A DNA stretch of 64,000 nucleotides from Parasulfuritortus cantonensis (GTDB lineage Bacteria; Pseudomonadota; Gammaproteobacteria; Burkholderiales; Thiobacillaceae): contig NZ_SJZB01000018.1 in assembly GCF_004337445.1 (NCBI RefSeq), positions 93,178-157,177 of the forward strand, read 5' to 3'. The notes beneath the pieces were generated by a model, which searched no databases, was not told where the DNA came from, and worked only from the letters and a program-made list of their open reading frames with translations. Position numbers and translations under genes: made by a program. The first letter of the stretch is position 1, and every line of letters starts with the position of its first letter. Below, piece after piece: positions 37,447 to 45,404 of the stretch.

Positions 37447-38400
37447 CTAGTCGTCCCCGCCGGGGTTGAGTTCGATGTAGAAGGTCGACAGGTCGTCGTT
37501 GCAGGCGCTGCCGGGCTCGCTGTGGCTGGCCTGGAGCCTGGCCTCGATGCGTGCCGCCTGGATCTGCTCGGCGTCGGCCTGGGCCGGATACAACCGATAC
37601 AGCTTCGCGACCTCGGCCGCCCGCCGGCGCGCCTGCCGTTCGAGGTCCGCGCGGACCTCGTGCGCCAGGCCATCCAGCAGCAACAGCCAGGGCGCCTGCC
37701 AGGCGATGAAGTCGTCGATCAGGCGGCCATGTCCGAGGTCGTGGCCGGTACGCCGGAGCAGCAGGGCGGGAAAGGCGGCCGCCGGCAGTCGGGCGGCCGC
37801 ACCGGCCACCTCGTCCAGGGCCTGCCCGCTGCCGTCCGGTTCGCGGTGGTACCAGGCGGCGCAACCCGCCATGCCGTTGACGTAATCCATCAGGTAGCGG
37901 CCGCCGTTGTCGATGGCCTCGGGCACGGCCGGGCTGGCGAACTGGGCCTGGGCGGCGAGGCCGATGCGCCATTCGAACTCGCCGGTGTTCGACCGGGCAG
38001 CCGGGCGGCCGACGCTGCTGTCGAGGAGCACCAGCGGTTCGCCGGTGCGGGTGAGCAGCCAGCGTTCGTAGCGGTCGCGGAACGGGAACGGCACCTGTTC
38101 GTGCAGCCGGCGCAGATGTTCGTAGAGCACCATGCCCATGCGTTCCATGCGGTAGAAGTCTTCCGACGGATGCAGGGGCCCGCGCGCCAGGCCGGTCCCG
38201 GCCGACCAGCGGCCGAAGCGCGCCTCGCTGACCTGGACCGGTCCGCTGGCGCCTTCGGTTCCGGCCAGCAGCGTGTCGTTGCTGACGTAGATGTCCCAGT
38301 GCACGCCGTCCATGCTGACCGCCTCCGCGGCCTGGTGGCGGACGACCTGCATGACGCCGCGGAACGGGTTGAGTACGCGCTGGGCGTAGCTGTCGACCAC
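37447..38400 (-). CDS. Hypothetical protein, 317 aa
   Basis: No family recognised. The protein is soluble-looking, with no signal peptide or membrane helix. The N-terminal part reads like an alpha/beta domain (AVSMDGVHWDIYVSNDTLLAG, VQVSEARFGRWSAG). The middle is rich in Trp, Tyr and Arg, and the C-terminal third is a long helix (AHEVRADLERQARRRAAEVAKLYRLYPAQADAEQI). The start is GTG 38400, overlapping by 1 bp the stop of the CinA-type gene, so the two are probably co-translated. It is convergent with spoVR (4-bp gap). Confidence 0.75.
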   Translation of the reverse strand: MVDSYAQRVLNPFRGVMQVVRHQAAEAVSMDGVHWDIYVSNDTLLAGTEGASGPVQVSEARFGRWSAGTGLARGPLHPSEDFYRMERMGMVLYEHLRRLHEQVPFPFRDRYERWLLTRTGEPLVLLDSSVGRPAARSNTGEFEWRIGLAAQAQFASPAVPEAIDNGGRYLMDYVNGMAGCAAWYHREPDGSGQALDEVAGAAARLPAAAFPALLLRRTGHDLGHGRLIDDFIAWQAPWLLLLDGLAHEVRADLERQARRRAAEVAKLYRLYPAQADAEQIQAARIEARLQASHSEPGSACNDDLSTFYIELNPGGDD

Positions 38401-39158
38401 TATTCGATGCGCCCGGCCAGGTCCAGCGTGCCGGCGCGCAGGCGGGCGAAGGCGGCGTCGACCGTCGCCACGGGGCCCTTCACGCCGAGTTCGATCTTGT
38501 AGTCGTCCGGCTGGACCGGGTTCAGTATGGGCAGGCTGAACACCTTGATGCCCGGGTGATCGCGCTCGATCTCGAGCATCAGCGGGGTCAGGGTCGCCTC
38601 GGCCAGGCCGCGCACGATGAAGGCGCGCTCGACCTCGTCATGGCCGTGGAACCGGTCGCGGTAGCGGGTGTCCAGCACCCATTCGATCATCGGCCAGGCC
38701 ATCTCCGGAAAGCCGGGGACGAAATGGTGCCGGCCGACGCTGAAGCCGGGAATCCGGTTGACCGGGTTGGGGATGATCGACGCGCCGGCCGGGAACTCGC
38801 CCATCTCCAGGCGACCGGGCGTCACCGGCAGGCCGACCTCCCGGCTGCGCGCGCTGATCAGGGCCTCGGCCTCGGGGTGCAGGACCAGCGGCGCGCCCAG
38901 GGCCGCGGCGGCCGCCTGGCGGGTGTGGTCGTCCGGGGTGGCGCCGATGCCGCCGCAACTGAACACGATGTCGTCGCCGGCGAAGCTGGTCCGCAGGAAG
39001 GTGGTCAGGCGGGCGCGGTCGTCGCCCAGCACGCTGACCTGCGCCAGGTGTAGGCCACGCTCGGCGAGGATTTCGCGGACCCGCGCGAAATGCTTGTCCT
39101 GGCGTTTGCCGGACAGGATTTCGTCACCGATGATGAGCAGGCTGATGGACGTGGACAT
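38400..39158 (-). CDS. CinA/MoaB-type molybdopterin-binding domain protein
   Basis: A 252-aa single-domain protein of the competence/damage-inducible CinA N-terminal family. It begins LLIIGDEILSGKRQDKH and has the anion-binding motif FSCGGIGATPDDHTRQAAA and the later NPVNRIPGFSVG. The C-terminal nicotinamide-amidase domain of full-length CinA is absent, as in many stand-alone members. I chose ATG 39158; a start 30 bp upstream is also in frame. Proposed activity in the family is pyrophosphatase action on nucleotides; not certain here. Confidence 0.88.
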   Translation of the reverse strand: MSTSISLLIIGDEILSGKRQDKHFARVREILAERGLHLAQVSVLGDDRARLTTFLRTSFAGDDIVFSCGGIGATPDDHTRQAAAAALGAPLVLHPEAEALISARSREVGLPVTPGRLEMGEFPAGASIIPNPVNRIPGFSVGRHHFVPGFPEMAWPMIEWVLDTRYRDRFHGHDEVERAFIVRGLAEATLTPLMLEIERDHPGIKVFSLPILNPVQPDDYKIELGVKGPVATVDAAFARLRAGTLDLAGRIE

Positions 39159-39251
39159 GGCATACCGCGGCGCTGGCAACCCTGCCATTGTGCCAAAAAT
39201 CCCTGACACCTTCGTGACCCGGGCAGGTGCCCGGGCCCGGGGCGTTGCCGT

Positions 39252-39428
39252 TCACTGGCCGTTGCGTCGCTCGCTTGGCCGCGACAGGACGCGCAGGGCG
39301 ACCTCGAAAGGCACGTTGTGCCTGCGCATGAATCGGCTGCCCTTGTCGTTGCCGAACTGTTCGGCGATCAGGATGCCCTGGTCGACGAGCGTCGCCATGG
39401 CGTGGTTCGAGCGGGGAATGAGCGTCAT
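39252..39428 (-). CDS. Small 58-aa conserved-looking protein
   Basis: MTLIPRSNHAMATLVDQGIL, then IAEQFGNDKGSRFMRRHNVP and FEVALRVLSRPSERRNGQ. The composition is that of a folded helical protein, not of an antisense shadow, and it fills the gap between the CinA-type gene and the AT-rich region. No clear ribosome site. No function recognised. It is shorter than common ORF cut-offs and easily missed. Confidence 0.55.
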   Translation of the reverse strand: MTLIPRSNHAMATLVDQGILIAEQFGNDKGSRFMRRHNVPFEVALRVLSRPSERRNGQ

Positions 39429-39734
39429 GATGCCGGTCGAAAACTTATAACGTTTGATATAAATCCTAGCCTATTTGAGTGGTTTTACCTGTTGTTTTTT
39501 TGCCGCTTTGCCGACCTTCGGCGGCTCTCCCCGGAATCCCGCGGTGCGCCGGCAAAACCCAGTCCCGGTGCCGCTTCCGGGCACTGCTAACGGTCTTCCC
39601 GATGGCGCTATCGGGAGCGCCGATTAAGGTCGGTTTAAGGTGGCCGCGCAAAGCTTCCTGCGAACGAGAAACGACCGCCTGCCCCGGGACGGCCGACCAC
39701 CTGGAAGCCCTGCAAAAACCTCATGGAGATCGAT
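39429..39734. other. 306-bp intergenic region upstream of cytochrome c peroxidase
   Basis: The first 70 bp are AT-rich and include TTGATATAAATCCT (39454-39467), 8/10 to the FNR dyad TTGAT-N4-ATCAA. The rest is GC-rich with no ORF I would call, and includes the interleaved repeats at 39598-39621. The FNR-like centre is about 270 bp before the peroxidase ATG, so activation would imply a long 5' leader. Confidence 0.4.
39598..39621. repeat. Two interleaved 6-bp inverted repeats in the peroxidase leader
   Basis: CCCGAT-GGCGCT-ATCGGG-AGCGCC: arm 1 pairs with arm 3 and arm 2 with arm 4, all contiguous. In RNA these are two mutually exclusive hairpins (zero-length loops make a simple pseudoknot unlikely). 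Confidence 0.5.
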
Positions 39735-40760
39735 ATGAAACCCTCACGCCTGTTTGCGCTCAGTCTGCTCGCCTTCGTCCAGTCCGCCGTCGCCGCGGAT
39801 TGGCAACCGCTGCCCGGCAAGGCACCGGCGCCCAAGGACAACCCGACCACGGCGGCCAAGGTGGCGCTCGGCCAGAAGCTGTTCCTGGACCCGCGCCTGT
39901 CCGCCACCGGCACGGTGTCCTGCAACTCCTGCCACAACGTCATGGCCGGCGGCGACGACAACCGCCCGGTGGCCATGGGCATCCACGGCAAGACCGGCGG
40001 CCGCAGCGCCCCGACCGTCTGGAACTCGGCCTTCAACGCCACCCAGTTCTGGGACGGCCGCGCCGCCACCCTGGAAGACCAGGCCAAGGGCCCGGTGGTG
40101 GCCGACGTGGAGATGGGCATGGGCTCGCTCGACGACGTGGTCGCCCGCCTGCGCCAGATTCCCGGCTACGAAGCCGAGTTCAAGAAGGTGTTCGGCGGCA
40201 GCCAGCCGATCACCGCCGACAACATGGCCAAGGCGATCGCCGCCTATGAGCGCACCCTGATCACCCCGGACAGCCCCTACGACCGTTACGTCAAGGGCGA
40301 CAAGAAGGCGCTCAGCACCCAGCAGCAGCGCGGCATGCAGAAGTTCGCCGACGCCGGCTGCGTCGCCTGCCACTCGGGTCCGACCTTCAACGGCCAGTCC
40401 GGTGCCAGTGCCGGTGCCTTCATGAAGTTCCCGGCTGTGCCGGGCAGCGACTACGAGGCCAAGTACGGCTTCAGCAGCGATCTCGGCCACTACAACGTCA
40501 CCAAGCGCGACGAGGACAAGAACACCTGGAAGGTGCCGACCCTGCGCAACGTCGCCCTGACCGCACCGTACTTCCACAACGGTGCCGTGGTGAACCTCGA
40601 CGAGGCGGTCAAGGTGATGGCCAAGACCCAGCTCGGCATGACCCTGGACGACGCCGACACCAAGGACATCGTGGCCTTCCTCGAGTCCCTGACCGGCAAG
40701 TTCCCGAGCCAGCAGATGCCGCGCCTGCCGGCCACCGAGGGCAAGACCTTCACGTACTGA
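39735..40760 (+). CDS. Di-heme cytochrome c peroxidase
   Basis: A 341-aa periplasmic enzyme reducing H2O2 to water with electrons from cytochrome c. Signal peptide MKPSRLFALSLLAFVQSAVA; two c-heme motifs, CNSCH (about residue 63) and CVACH (about 210), the MauG/CCP pattern. ATG 39735 is preferred over 39723 because GGAG lies six bases before it. It complements cytoplasmic KatG. Followed by a strong terminator; an FNR-like site lies far upstream, and such enzymes are often FNR-controlled. Confidence 0.95.
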   Translation: MKPSRLFALSLLAFVQSAVAADWQPLPGKAPAPKDNPTTAAKVALGQKLFLDPRLSATGTVSCNSCHNVMAGGDDNRPVAMGIHGKTGGRSAPTVWNSAFNATQFWDGRAATLEDQAKGPVVADVEMGMGSLDDVVARLRQIPGYEAEFKKVFGGSQPITADNMAKAIAAYERTLITPDSPYDRYVKGDKKALSTQQQRGMQKFADAGCVACHSGPTFNGQSGASAGAFMKFPAVPGSDYEAKYGFSSDLGHYNVTKRDEDKNTWKVPTLRNVALTAPYFHNGAVVNLDEAVKVMAKTQLGMTLDDADTKDIVAFLESLTGKFPSQQMPRLPATEGKTFTY

Positions 40761-40787
40761 TTTGCTGTAGATTCCTGACGGGGTTGG

Positions 40788-40816
40788 GGCCGTGGCATAC
40801 GCCGCGGCCTTTTTTT
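40788..40816 (+). terminator. Rho-independent terminator of the cytochrome c peroxidase gene
   Basis: GGCCGTGGC (40788-40796), loop ATAC, GCCGCGGCC (40801-40809): nine pairs with one G-T, followed by seven T (40810-40816). Confidence 0.88.
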
Positions 40817-40885
40817 GTCATGCCTCCGCGCGACCCCGTCCCGCCGTGTCGGCCTCGCACCGACAGCTGGCGGGCGGAGGACCGC

Positions 40886-41758
40886 TCAGGCCACCTGCAG
40901 CCTGCGCCGGCGGACGACGCCGGCCATCAGGCCGAGTCCGGCCAACAGCATCGCGTAGGTCTCGGGTTCCGGCACGCTGGCGACGAACAGGCCGGACGAC
41001 GACTGCAGGCTGGCGCCCGCGGGCAGGGCGAAGCTCAGCAGGCTTGCGGTGTCGAGATAATCCGCATAGCCGCCGTCCTGGGCGAAGACGGACAGCGTGG
41101 TGGTGAGTTGGAACGGCTCGTCGTAGGTGAAGGTGAATTCACCGGTGATGTTGGCGACCGAGCTGCTGGTCTGCCGCCCGCCGAGGGTGTCGTAGACGCT
41201 GACGACGCTCTGGTACTCGTAGGAGGTGCCGCAGTCCCAGCAATAGTCGTCCGGCGTGTAGGCGACGTCGAAGCTCACGCCCGCGTAGCCGGTCCCGCCG
41301 CCCGACAGCGTGCCCTCCAGCACCGTCGTCACGCTGGCCGATGCCTCGCCGCTGCCGCCCGTGATGATGAACCAATCGCTGTACTCGGCGGTGGCCGCCG
41401 CGCTGGCGGTGGCGCTGAGGTAGCCATCGTCCACCGGCGCGGGGTCGTAGACGGTGCTGACGCCGGCGTGGGTGGCGCCGTATTCGGCGTAGGCCTGGGC
41501 ACTGTAGCCAAGGCCATGGCTGGCGTTTTCGATATTGACATAGCTGCCGGTATCGTTGCCCGCGTTGTCGGAAACGCTGCTGCTGCTGTAGTTGCCGCCG
41601 ACGGCGGAGTAATAGCTCGCCATACCGTCGACGCTTGCCGACAAGCCCGGATCGGGGAGGAGCTGTACCTGCCCGTAGATGTCCACATTGTCCGTGTCGG
41701 CAAAGGCTTGGCCGGCGCCGGACACGGCGATAGCCAGCACGAGTGCTGTGAATTTCAT
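40886..41758 (-). CDS. PEP-CTERM sorting-domain protein
   Basis: A 290-aa exported protein. Signal peptide MKFTALVLAIAVSGAGQAFA; a Ser/Gly/Ala/Thr/Tyr-rich beta-type body; and a canonical C-terminal PEP-CTERM signal VPEPETYAMLLAGLGLMAGVVRRRR (Pro-Glu-Pro, helix, Arg cluster), the recognition tag for exosortase EpsH. A Cys pair (YCWDCG) occurs mid-protein. Such proteins are usually secreted with the exopolysaccharide of a biofilm-type system. No exosortase or EPS gene lies within the window. AGGGA precedes ATG 41758. Confidence 0.9.
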   Translation of the reverse strand: MKFTALVLAIAVSGAGQAFADTDNVDIYGQVQLLPDPGLSASVDGMASYYSAVGGNYSSSSVSDNAGNDTGSYVNIENASHGLGYSAQAYAEYGATHAGVSTVYDPAPVDDGYLSATASAAATAEYSDWFIITGGSGEASASVTTVLEGTLSGGGTGYAGVSFDVAYTPDDYCWDCGTSYEYQSVVSVYDTLGGRQTSSSVANITGEFTFTYDEPFQLTTTLSVFAQDGGYADYLDTASLLSFALPAGASLQSSSGLFVASVPEPETYAMLLAGLGLMAGVVRRRRLQVA

Positions 41759-41925
41759 TGAGGTTCCCTTCCTGTGGTGTGTAGTCGTCTCGGCCAACCG
41801 GTCGCCAGGGGCAGCCGGTTCGAGCCGGAGGGACGCTAACACGGCCGCAGCGAGCGATAAATCCGCAGGATTACTCAACCGGGGCACCGGTCCCGGCGAA
41901 GGCGGCTACCGCCACGGGGCGCGTT

Positions 41926-42579
41926 TCAGCCCGCCTTGTGCAGGTGTTCCACCGCCCACACCGCGGCCTCGACGCGCGAACGCAGGTCGAGCTTGCGCAG
42001 CAGGTGCTTGACGTGGACCTTGACCGTGCCTTCGGTGATGCCCAGTTCGCGCGCGATGACCTTGTTGCTGAGCCCGGCGGCGATCAGCTCGACGATGCGC
42101 CGCTCCTGTTCGGTCAGGCCCGCCTCGTGGGCGCTGCGCGGCTGGCGCTGCTCGCGCAGGGCGGTGGCGAGCAGGTGGGTGAGGGCGTCCGAGACGACGA
42201 TCTTGCCGGCCGCCGCCGCCGCCAGGCTGTCGATCATCTGCTCCGGTTCCATGTCCTTCAGCAGGTAGCCGTCGGCGCCCAGGCGCAGGGCGGCGACCAG
42301 GTCGTCGGTCTGGTCCGACACGGTGACCATGACGATGCGGGTGTCGAGATCGGCCGAGCGCAGTTTCTTCAGCACCTCCAGTCCGCTCATGTCCTTCATG
42401 TTGAGGTCGAGCAGGAGCAGGTCGGGCTGCAGCGAGCGCACCAGGGCGATGCCGTCGGCGCCGTTCGAGGCCTCGCCGACCACCTCGAAGTCGGAGATGG
42501 TTTCGAGCAGCTGGATCAGGCCCCGGCGGAACAGGGGGTGGTCGTCGATCAGGACGACGGTCTGGCGGGGCGGGGTCAT
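41926..42579 (-). CDS. narL: NarL-type response regulator
   Basis: A 217-aa NarL/FixJ regulator. The receiver has VVLIDDHPLFRRGLIQLLE, phosphoacceptor Asp in LLLLDLNMKDMSGLEVL and Lys in GADGYLLKDMEPEQM. The LuxR-type helix-turn-helix is LTEQERRIVELIAAGLSNKVIARELGITEGTVKVHVKHLLRKL. The ATG overlaps the narX stop (ATGA). Expected to control anaerobic respiratory genes in response to nitrate/nitrite. No nitrate reductase lies in the window. Confidence 0.92.
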   Translation of the reverse strand: MTPPRQTVVLIDDHPLFRRGLIQLLETISDFEVVGEASNGADGIALVRSLQPDLLLLDLNMKDMSGLEVLKKLRSADLDTRIVMVTVSDQTDDLVAALRLGADGYLLKDMEPEQMIDSLAAAAAGKIVVSDALTHLLATALREQRQPRSAHEAGLTEQERRIVELIAAGLSNKVIARELGITEGTVKVHVKHLLRKLDLRSRVEAAVWAVEHLHKAG

Positions 42580-44474
42580 GGCGTGGCCTCTTCGAAGGCG
42601 GACTGGGTGCTGCCGTCGCCGGCGTCGAAGCTCAGCTCGACGCGGGTGCCGCAGGGCTGCCGCGGCAGTACGCGCAGCTCGCCGTTCAGGCTGTGGGCGC
42701 GCTCGCGCATGATGGTCAGGCCATAGTGGTCGCCGGCCACGGCGGCATCCGGGATGCCCTGGCCGTCGTCCTCGATGGCGACCACGACGGCCGTGCCGTG
42801 GGTGGCGAGCGTCACCCAGGCGCGTTTCGCCTCGGCATGGCGGAGGACGTTGTTGAGTGCCTCGCGGACGATCTGCAGGACGTGGATCTCCTGGTTGGGC
42901 GCCAGGGACTGGGCGCCCATGCGGGCATCCAGGGCGATCTCGAGGCCGCCGCGTTCGGCGTATTCGGCGGTGGTGCGGCCGAGCAGGGACATGAAGTCGC
43001 CCTCCATGCGCAGGCGGAAGGTGGCGAGCAGCTCGCGCAGCTGGCGGTAGGCGGCGTTGATGCCCTCGCGCAGGTCCTTGAGGATGGCCTCGGCACTGGC
43101 GGTGCCGGCCTCCTGGCGCAGGGCCTGCTGGAGCAGGACGACCTGGATCTTCATGTAGGACAGGGCCTGGGCCAGGGAGTCGTGCAGTTCGCGGGCGATT
43201 ACCGAGCGTTCGTCCATCAGGGCCAGGCGGCGCTCGCGCTCGGTCTGGCGGGCGATGCCGATGGCGATGCCGATGTGCTGGGAGAGCGCCTCGATCAGCT
43301 GTTCCTGCCAGGCTTCCAGATGGCGTCCGGGCGGCAGGGCGACCTGGAGGATGCCGTAGCGCTGCTCGGCGTCCTTGAGCGGGACGGCGTGCACCTGGCC
43401 GCCCCCGCTCATGGCATGGTCCCAGGTGGCCTCGTGGTGGGCGCAGCCGGCACAGTCCTGGCCGGCGCACATGCCCCGGCTGGCGTCGCCGGTCGCCGTG
43501 CTGGCCAGGATGCGCGGCTGGCCGCCCGGTTCCGGGAGCAGGCAGGCCATGCTGTGGCTGAGGTCGAGCACCTGCTCCAGGTCGGTCAGCAGGGCGCGAT
43601 AGGTCTCGGGGGCGACGGGGGCGTTGTACAGGCGGGCGATGGAGTGGTAGAGCAACTCCAGGGAACGGTTGCTCCGGGTCAACTGCTCGGTCTTCTCGTT
43701 GACCCTTTGTTCCAGGTTGGCGTACAGCTTGGAGAGTTCGTCGGTCATGAAATTGAAGGCGACGCCGACCCGGCCGAGTTCGTCGCGGCCGATATGGCTG
43801 GCGCGCGCCGTGAAGTCGCCCCGGGCGATCGCGTTGGCCGCCTCGACCAGGCGGTTCAGGGGCAGGATGACCCGTTTGCTGAAGCCATACAGCACGGCCA
43901 GCATGACCACGAAGGTGAGCGTCAGGGAAACGGCCAGCAGGCTGTGCAGCTGGCCGATCTTGGCCTCGGTGTCGTTCTCCAGTTGCGCCACCATGCGGTT
44001 GATGTCGGCGACGAAGACGTCGATGCGGGCGAGCAGTTCATGATGGCGCTGCGGCGAGTCCGGCGCGTTGCGGTCCGCCTCGGCATTGAGCATGGGCTTG
44101 AGGTCGGTCTCCCACTCCGTCTGCACCCGCCGGTACAGGCGGGCGTACTCGCTGTCGGGCGCGCGTTCCTGGATGGTGCGCAGGGAACGGTGGCGCAGGC
44201 TGGTCTCGAAGCGTGCCATGGCCTCGTCCAGGGCCTGGCGGTCCGGGTCGGCGTCCATCATGGCGGCCAGGACCAGGCCGCCCATGCGGTGGCTCTGCAT
44301 GCGCAGGCTGCCCGACACGTTGATGGCGCTGGCGCTGCCCTGCACGTTCTCGACGATGACCACCGAGGTCGCCATGCCGATCACCCCGATCAACGACAAG
44401 GTGGCGAGGCCAAGGCCGAGGCCGAGGGTGATGGCGCGCCTGGACAGGCGCTCGGGCAGGTCAGTCAGCGACAT
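42576..44474 (-). CDS. narX: Nitrate/nitrite sensor histidine kinase NarX
   Basis: A 632-aa inner-membrane kinase. The periplasmic sensor begins with the P-box NVSGSLRMQSHRMGG (about 52-66), which in NarX/NarQ binds nitrate. TM1 is about 15-40, TM2 about 178-197, then HAMP, a GAF-like central module and the HisKA_3 domain with ARELHDSLAQALSYMKIQVVLLQ (His about 431). ATPase motifs: EALNNVLRHAEAKRAW, EDDGQGIPD, HYGLTIMRERA. The central module has a Cys cluster GMCAGQDCAGCAHH. Divergent from an FNR-family gene. Confidence 0.94.
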   Translation of the reverse strand: MSLTDLPERLSRRAITLGLGLGLATLSLIGVIGMATSVVIVENVQGSASAINVSGSLRMQSHRMGGLVLAAMMDADPDRQALDEAMARFETSLRHRSLRTIQERAPDSEYARLYRRVQTEWETDLKPMLNAEADRNAPDSPQRHHELLARIDVFVADINRMVAQLENDTEAKIGQLHSLLAVSLTLTFVVMLAVLYGFSKRVILPLNRLVEAANAIARGDFTARASHIGRDELGRVGVAFNFMTDELSKLYANLEQRVNEKTEQLTRSNRSLELLYHSIARLYNAPVAPETYRALLTDLEQVLDLSHSMACLLPEPGGQPRILASTATGDASRGMCAGQDCAGCAHHEATWDHAMSGGGQVHAVPLKDAEQRYGILQVALPPGRHLEAWQEQLIEALSQHIGIAIGIARQTERERRLALMDERSVIARELHDSLAQALSYMKIQVVLLQQALRQEAGTASAEAILKDLREGINAAYRQLRELLATFRLRMEGDFMSLLGRTTAEYAERGGLEIALDARMGAQSLAPNQEIHVLQIVREALNNVLRHAEAKRAWVTLATHGTAVVVAIEDDGQGIPDAAVAGDHYGLTIMRERAHSLNGELRVLPRQPCGTRVELSFDAGDGSTQSAFEEATP

Positions 44475-44511
44475 GGCTGTGGTCGGGAGTACACGCCGGG
44501 CTCGGATTATT

Positions 44512-44523
44512 GGGGGTACCCCC
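44512..44523. promoter_or_regulatory. Perfect palindrome GGGGGTACCCCC upstream of narX
   Basis: An exact 12-bp palindrome 38 bp upstream of the narX ATG. It contains TACC motifs on both strands but misses the last base of a NarL heptamer, so the binding protein is uncertain. Confidence 0.35.
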
Positions 44524-44600
44524 TCAGTTTAGGAGGTAGTCGGCGACCTTGGAGGGGGCCTGTAATGGCCTGATTCTAAACGTGTCAGCCGTTTCCCGAC

Positions 44601-44616
44601 TACCACTTAGGTGGTA
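44601..44616. promoter_or_regulatory. NarL/NarP-like 7-2-7 inverted heptamer site
   Basis: TACCACT-TA-GGTGGTA has the heptamer-2-heptamer layout of NarL/NarP sites, 9 or more of the 14 heptamer positions fitting TACYYMT/AKRRGTA. It lies between divergent narX and the FNR-type gene, so either could be controlled. Confidence 0.45.
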
Positions 44617-44709
44617 TGTCGAGCGAATTGCTCGGGAACGCGGCGCCGTTTACGCGCCCGACCGGATTCCTAGAATTGGCCCAGGTGAACGACATATGGA
44701 CGCACAGCC

Positions 44710-45396
44710 ATGATCCTGGAAACCAGACATTCGATCGCGGAAATCCTTTCCCGCCAACCGCTCTTCCGCAACCTCGGTCGCGCAGAACTCGGGCGCCTGG
44801 CCGAATCGACCCTGGAATACCGGGTCGGCAAGCATGAAGTGCTGTTCCAGAAAGGCGACCGGCCGGCCGGCCTGTACCTGATCGTCACCGGCCAGATCAA
44901 GCTCATCCTGCCCTCGCCGCAGGGTACCGAGAAGGTCGTCCGCCTGGCCAGCCCGGGCGAGGCGTTCGCCGAGGAGGCGGTCATCCCGGACGGTCCGCAC
45001 GCGATGACCGCCGAGGCCCTGCGCGACAGCATCCTCCTGATCGTGCCGCGCCCGGCCCTGATGGCGGCCCTGGCCGAGAGCACCTGCCTGTGCTGCGACC
45101 TCATGGCCGGCATGGCCCGGCGCATGCAGGACCTGATCGACAACATGGAATCGTGCAGCCAGCGCAGCAGCGACCAGCGCGTCGCCCACTACCTGACCCA
45201 ACTGGCCCCGGTCAACGCCGACAGCTTCGAGGTCGAGCTTGGGGTCAACAAGCAGCATATCGCCTCCCACCTCGACCTGGCGCCGGAGACCTTCTCGCGG
45301 GTCCTCAGCCGGCTCGCCCGCCAGGGCTACATCCAGATGCACGGCCGCACCATCCGGGTCGCCGACGCCGAGCAGTTGCGCCTGCAGGCCTGCTGA
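44710..45396 (+). CDS. Crp/Fnr-family transcription regulator
   Basis: A 228-aa regulator: cyclic-nucleotide-fold effector domain (about 15-125), dimer helix, and C-terminal winged helix with VNKQHIASHLDLAPETFSRVLSRLARQG. The recognition helix E-x2-S-R (ETFSR) is that of FNR/DNR proteins, which read TTGAT-N4-ATCAA. There is no N-terminal Cys cluster for an Fe-S centre; a Cys pair (CLCC) is in the dimer region instead. A DNR/NNR-like NO- or oxygen-limitation role is possible. Divergent from narXL. Confidence 0.88.
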   Translation: MILETRHSIAEILSRQPLFRNLGRAELGRLAESTLEYRVGKHEVLFQKGDRPAGLYLIVTGQIKLILPSPQGTEKVVRLASPGEAFAEEAVIPDGPHAMTAEALRDSILLIVPRPALMAALAESTCLCCDLMAGMARRMQDLIDNMESCSQRSSDQRVAHYLTQLAPVNADSFEVELGVNKQHIASHLDLAPETFSRVLSRLARQGYIQMHGRTIRVADAEQLRLQAC

Positions 45397-45404
45397 GCGC
45401 CGCC

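Noticed and set aside
34491..37673. Over 1000-codon open frame antisense to yeaH and spoVR
   Set aside because: Shadow frame in high-GC DNA; the plus-strand genes have conserved motifs throughout.
39598..39621. H-type pseudoknot
   Set aside because: Both 6-bp stems together would leave zero-length loops, which is sterically implausible; exclusive hairpins are the better reading.
44512..44523. GGGGGTACCCCC as a pair of NarL heptamers
   Set aside because: TACCCCC lacks the final T of the TACYYMT heptamer and the two would overlap fully.
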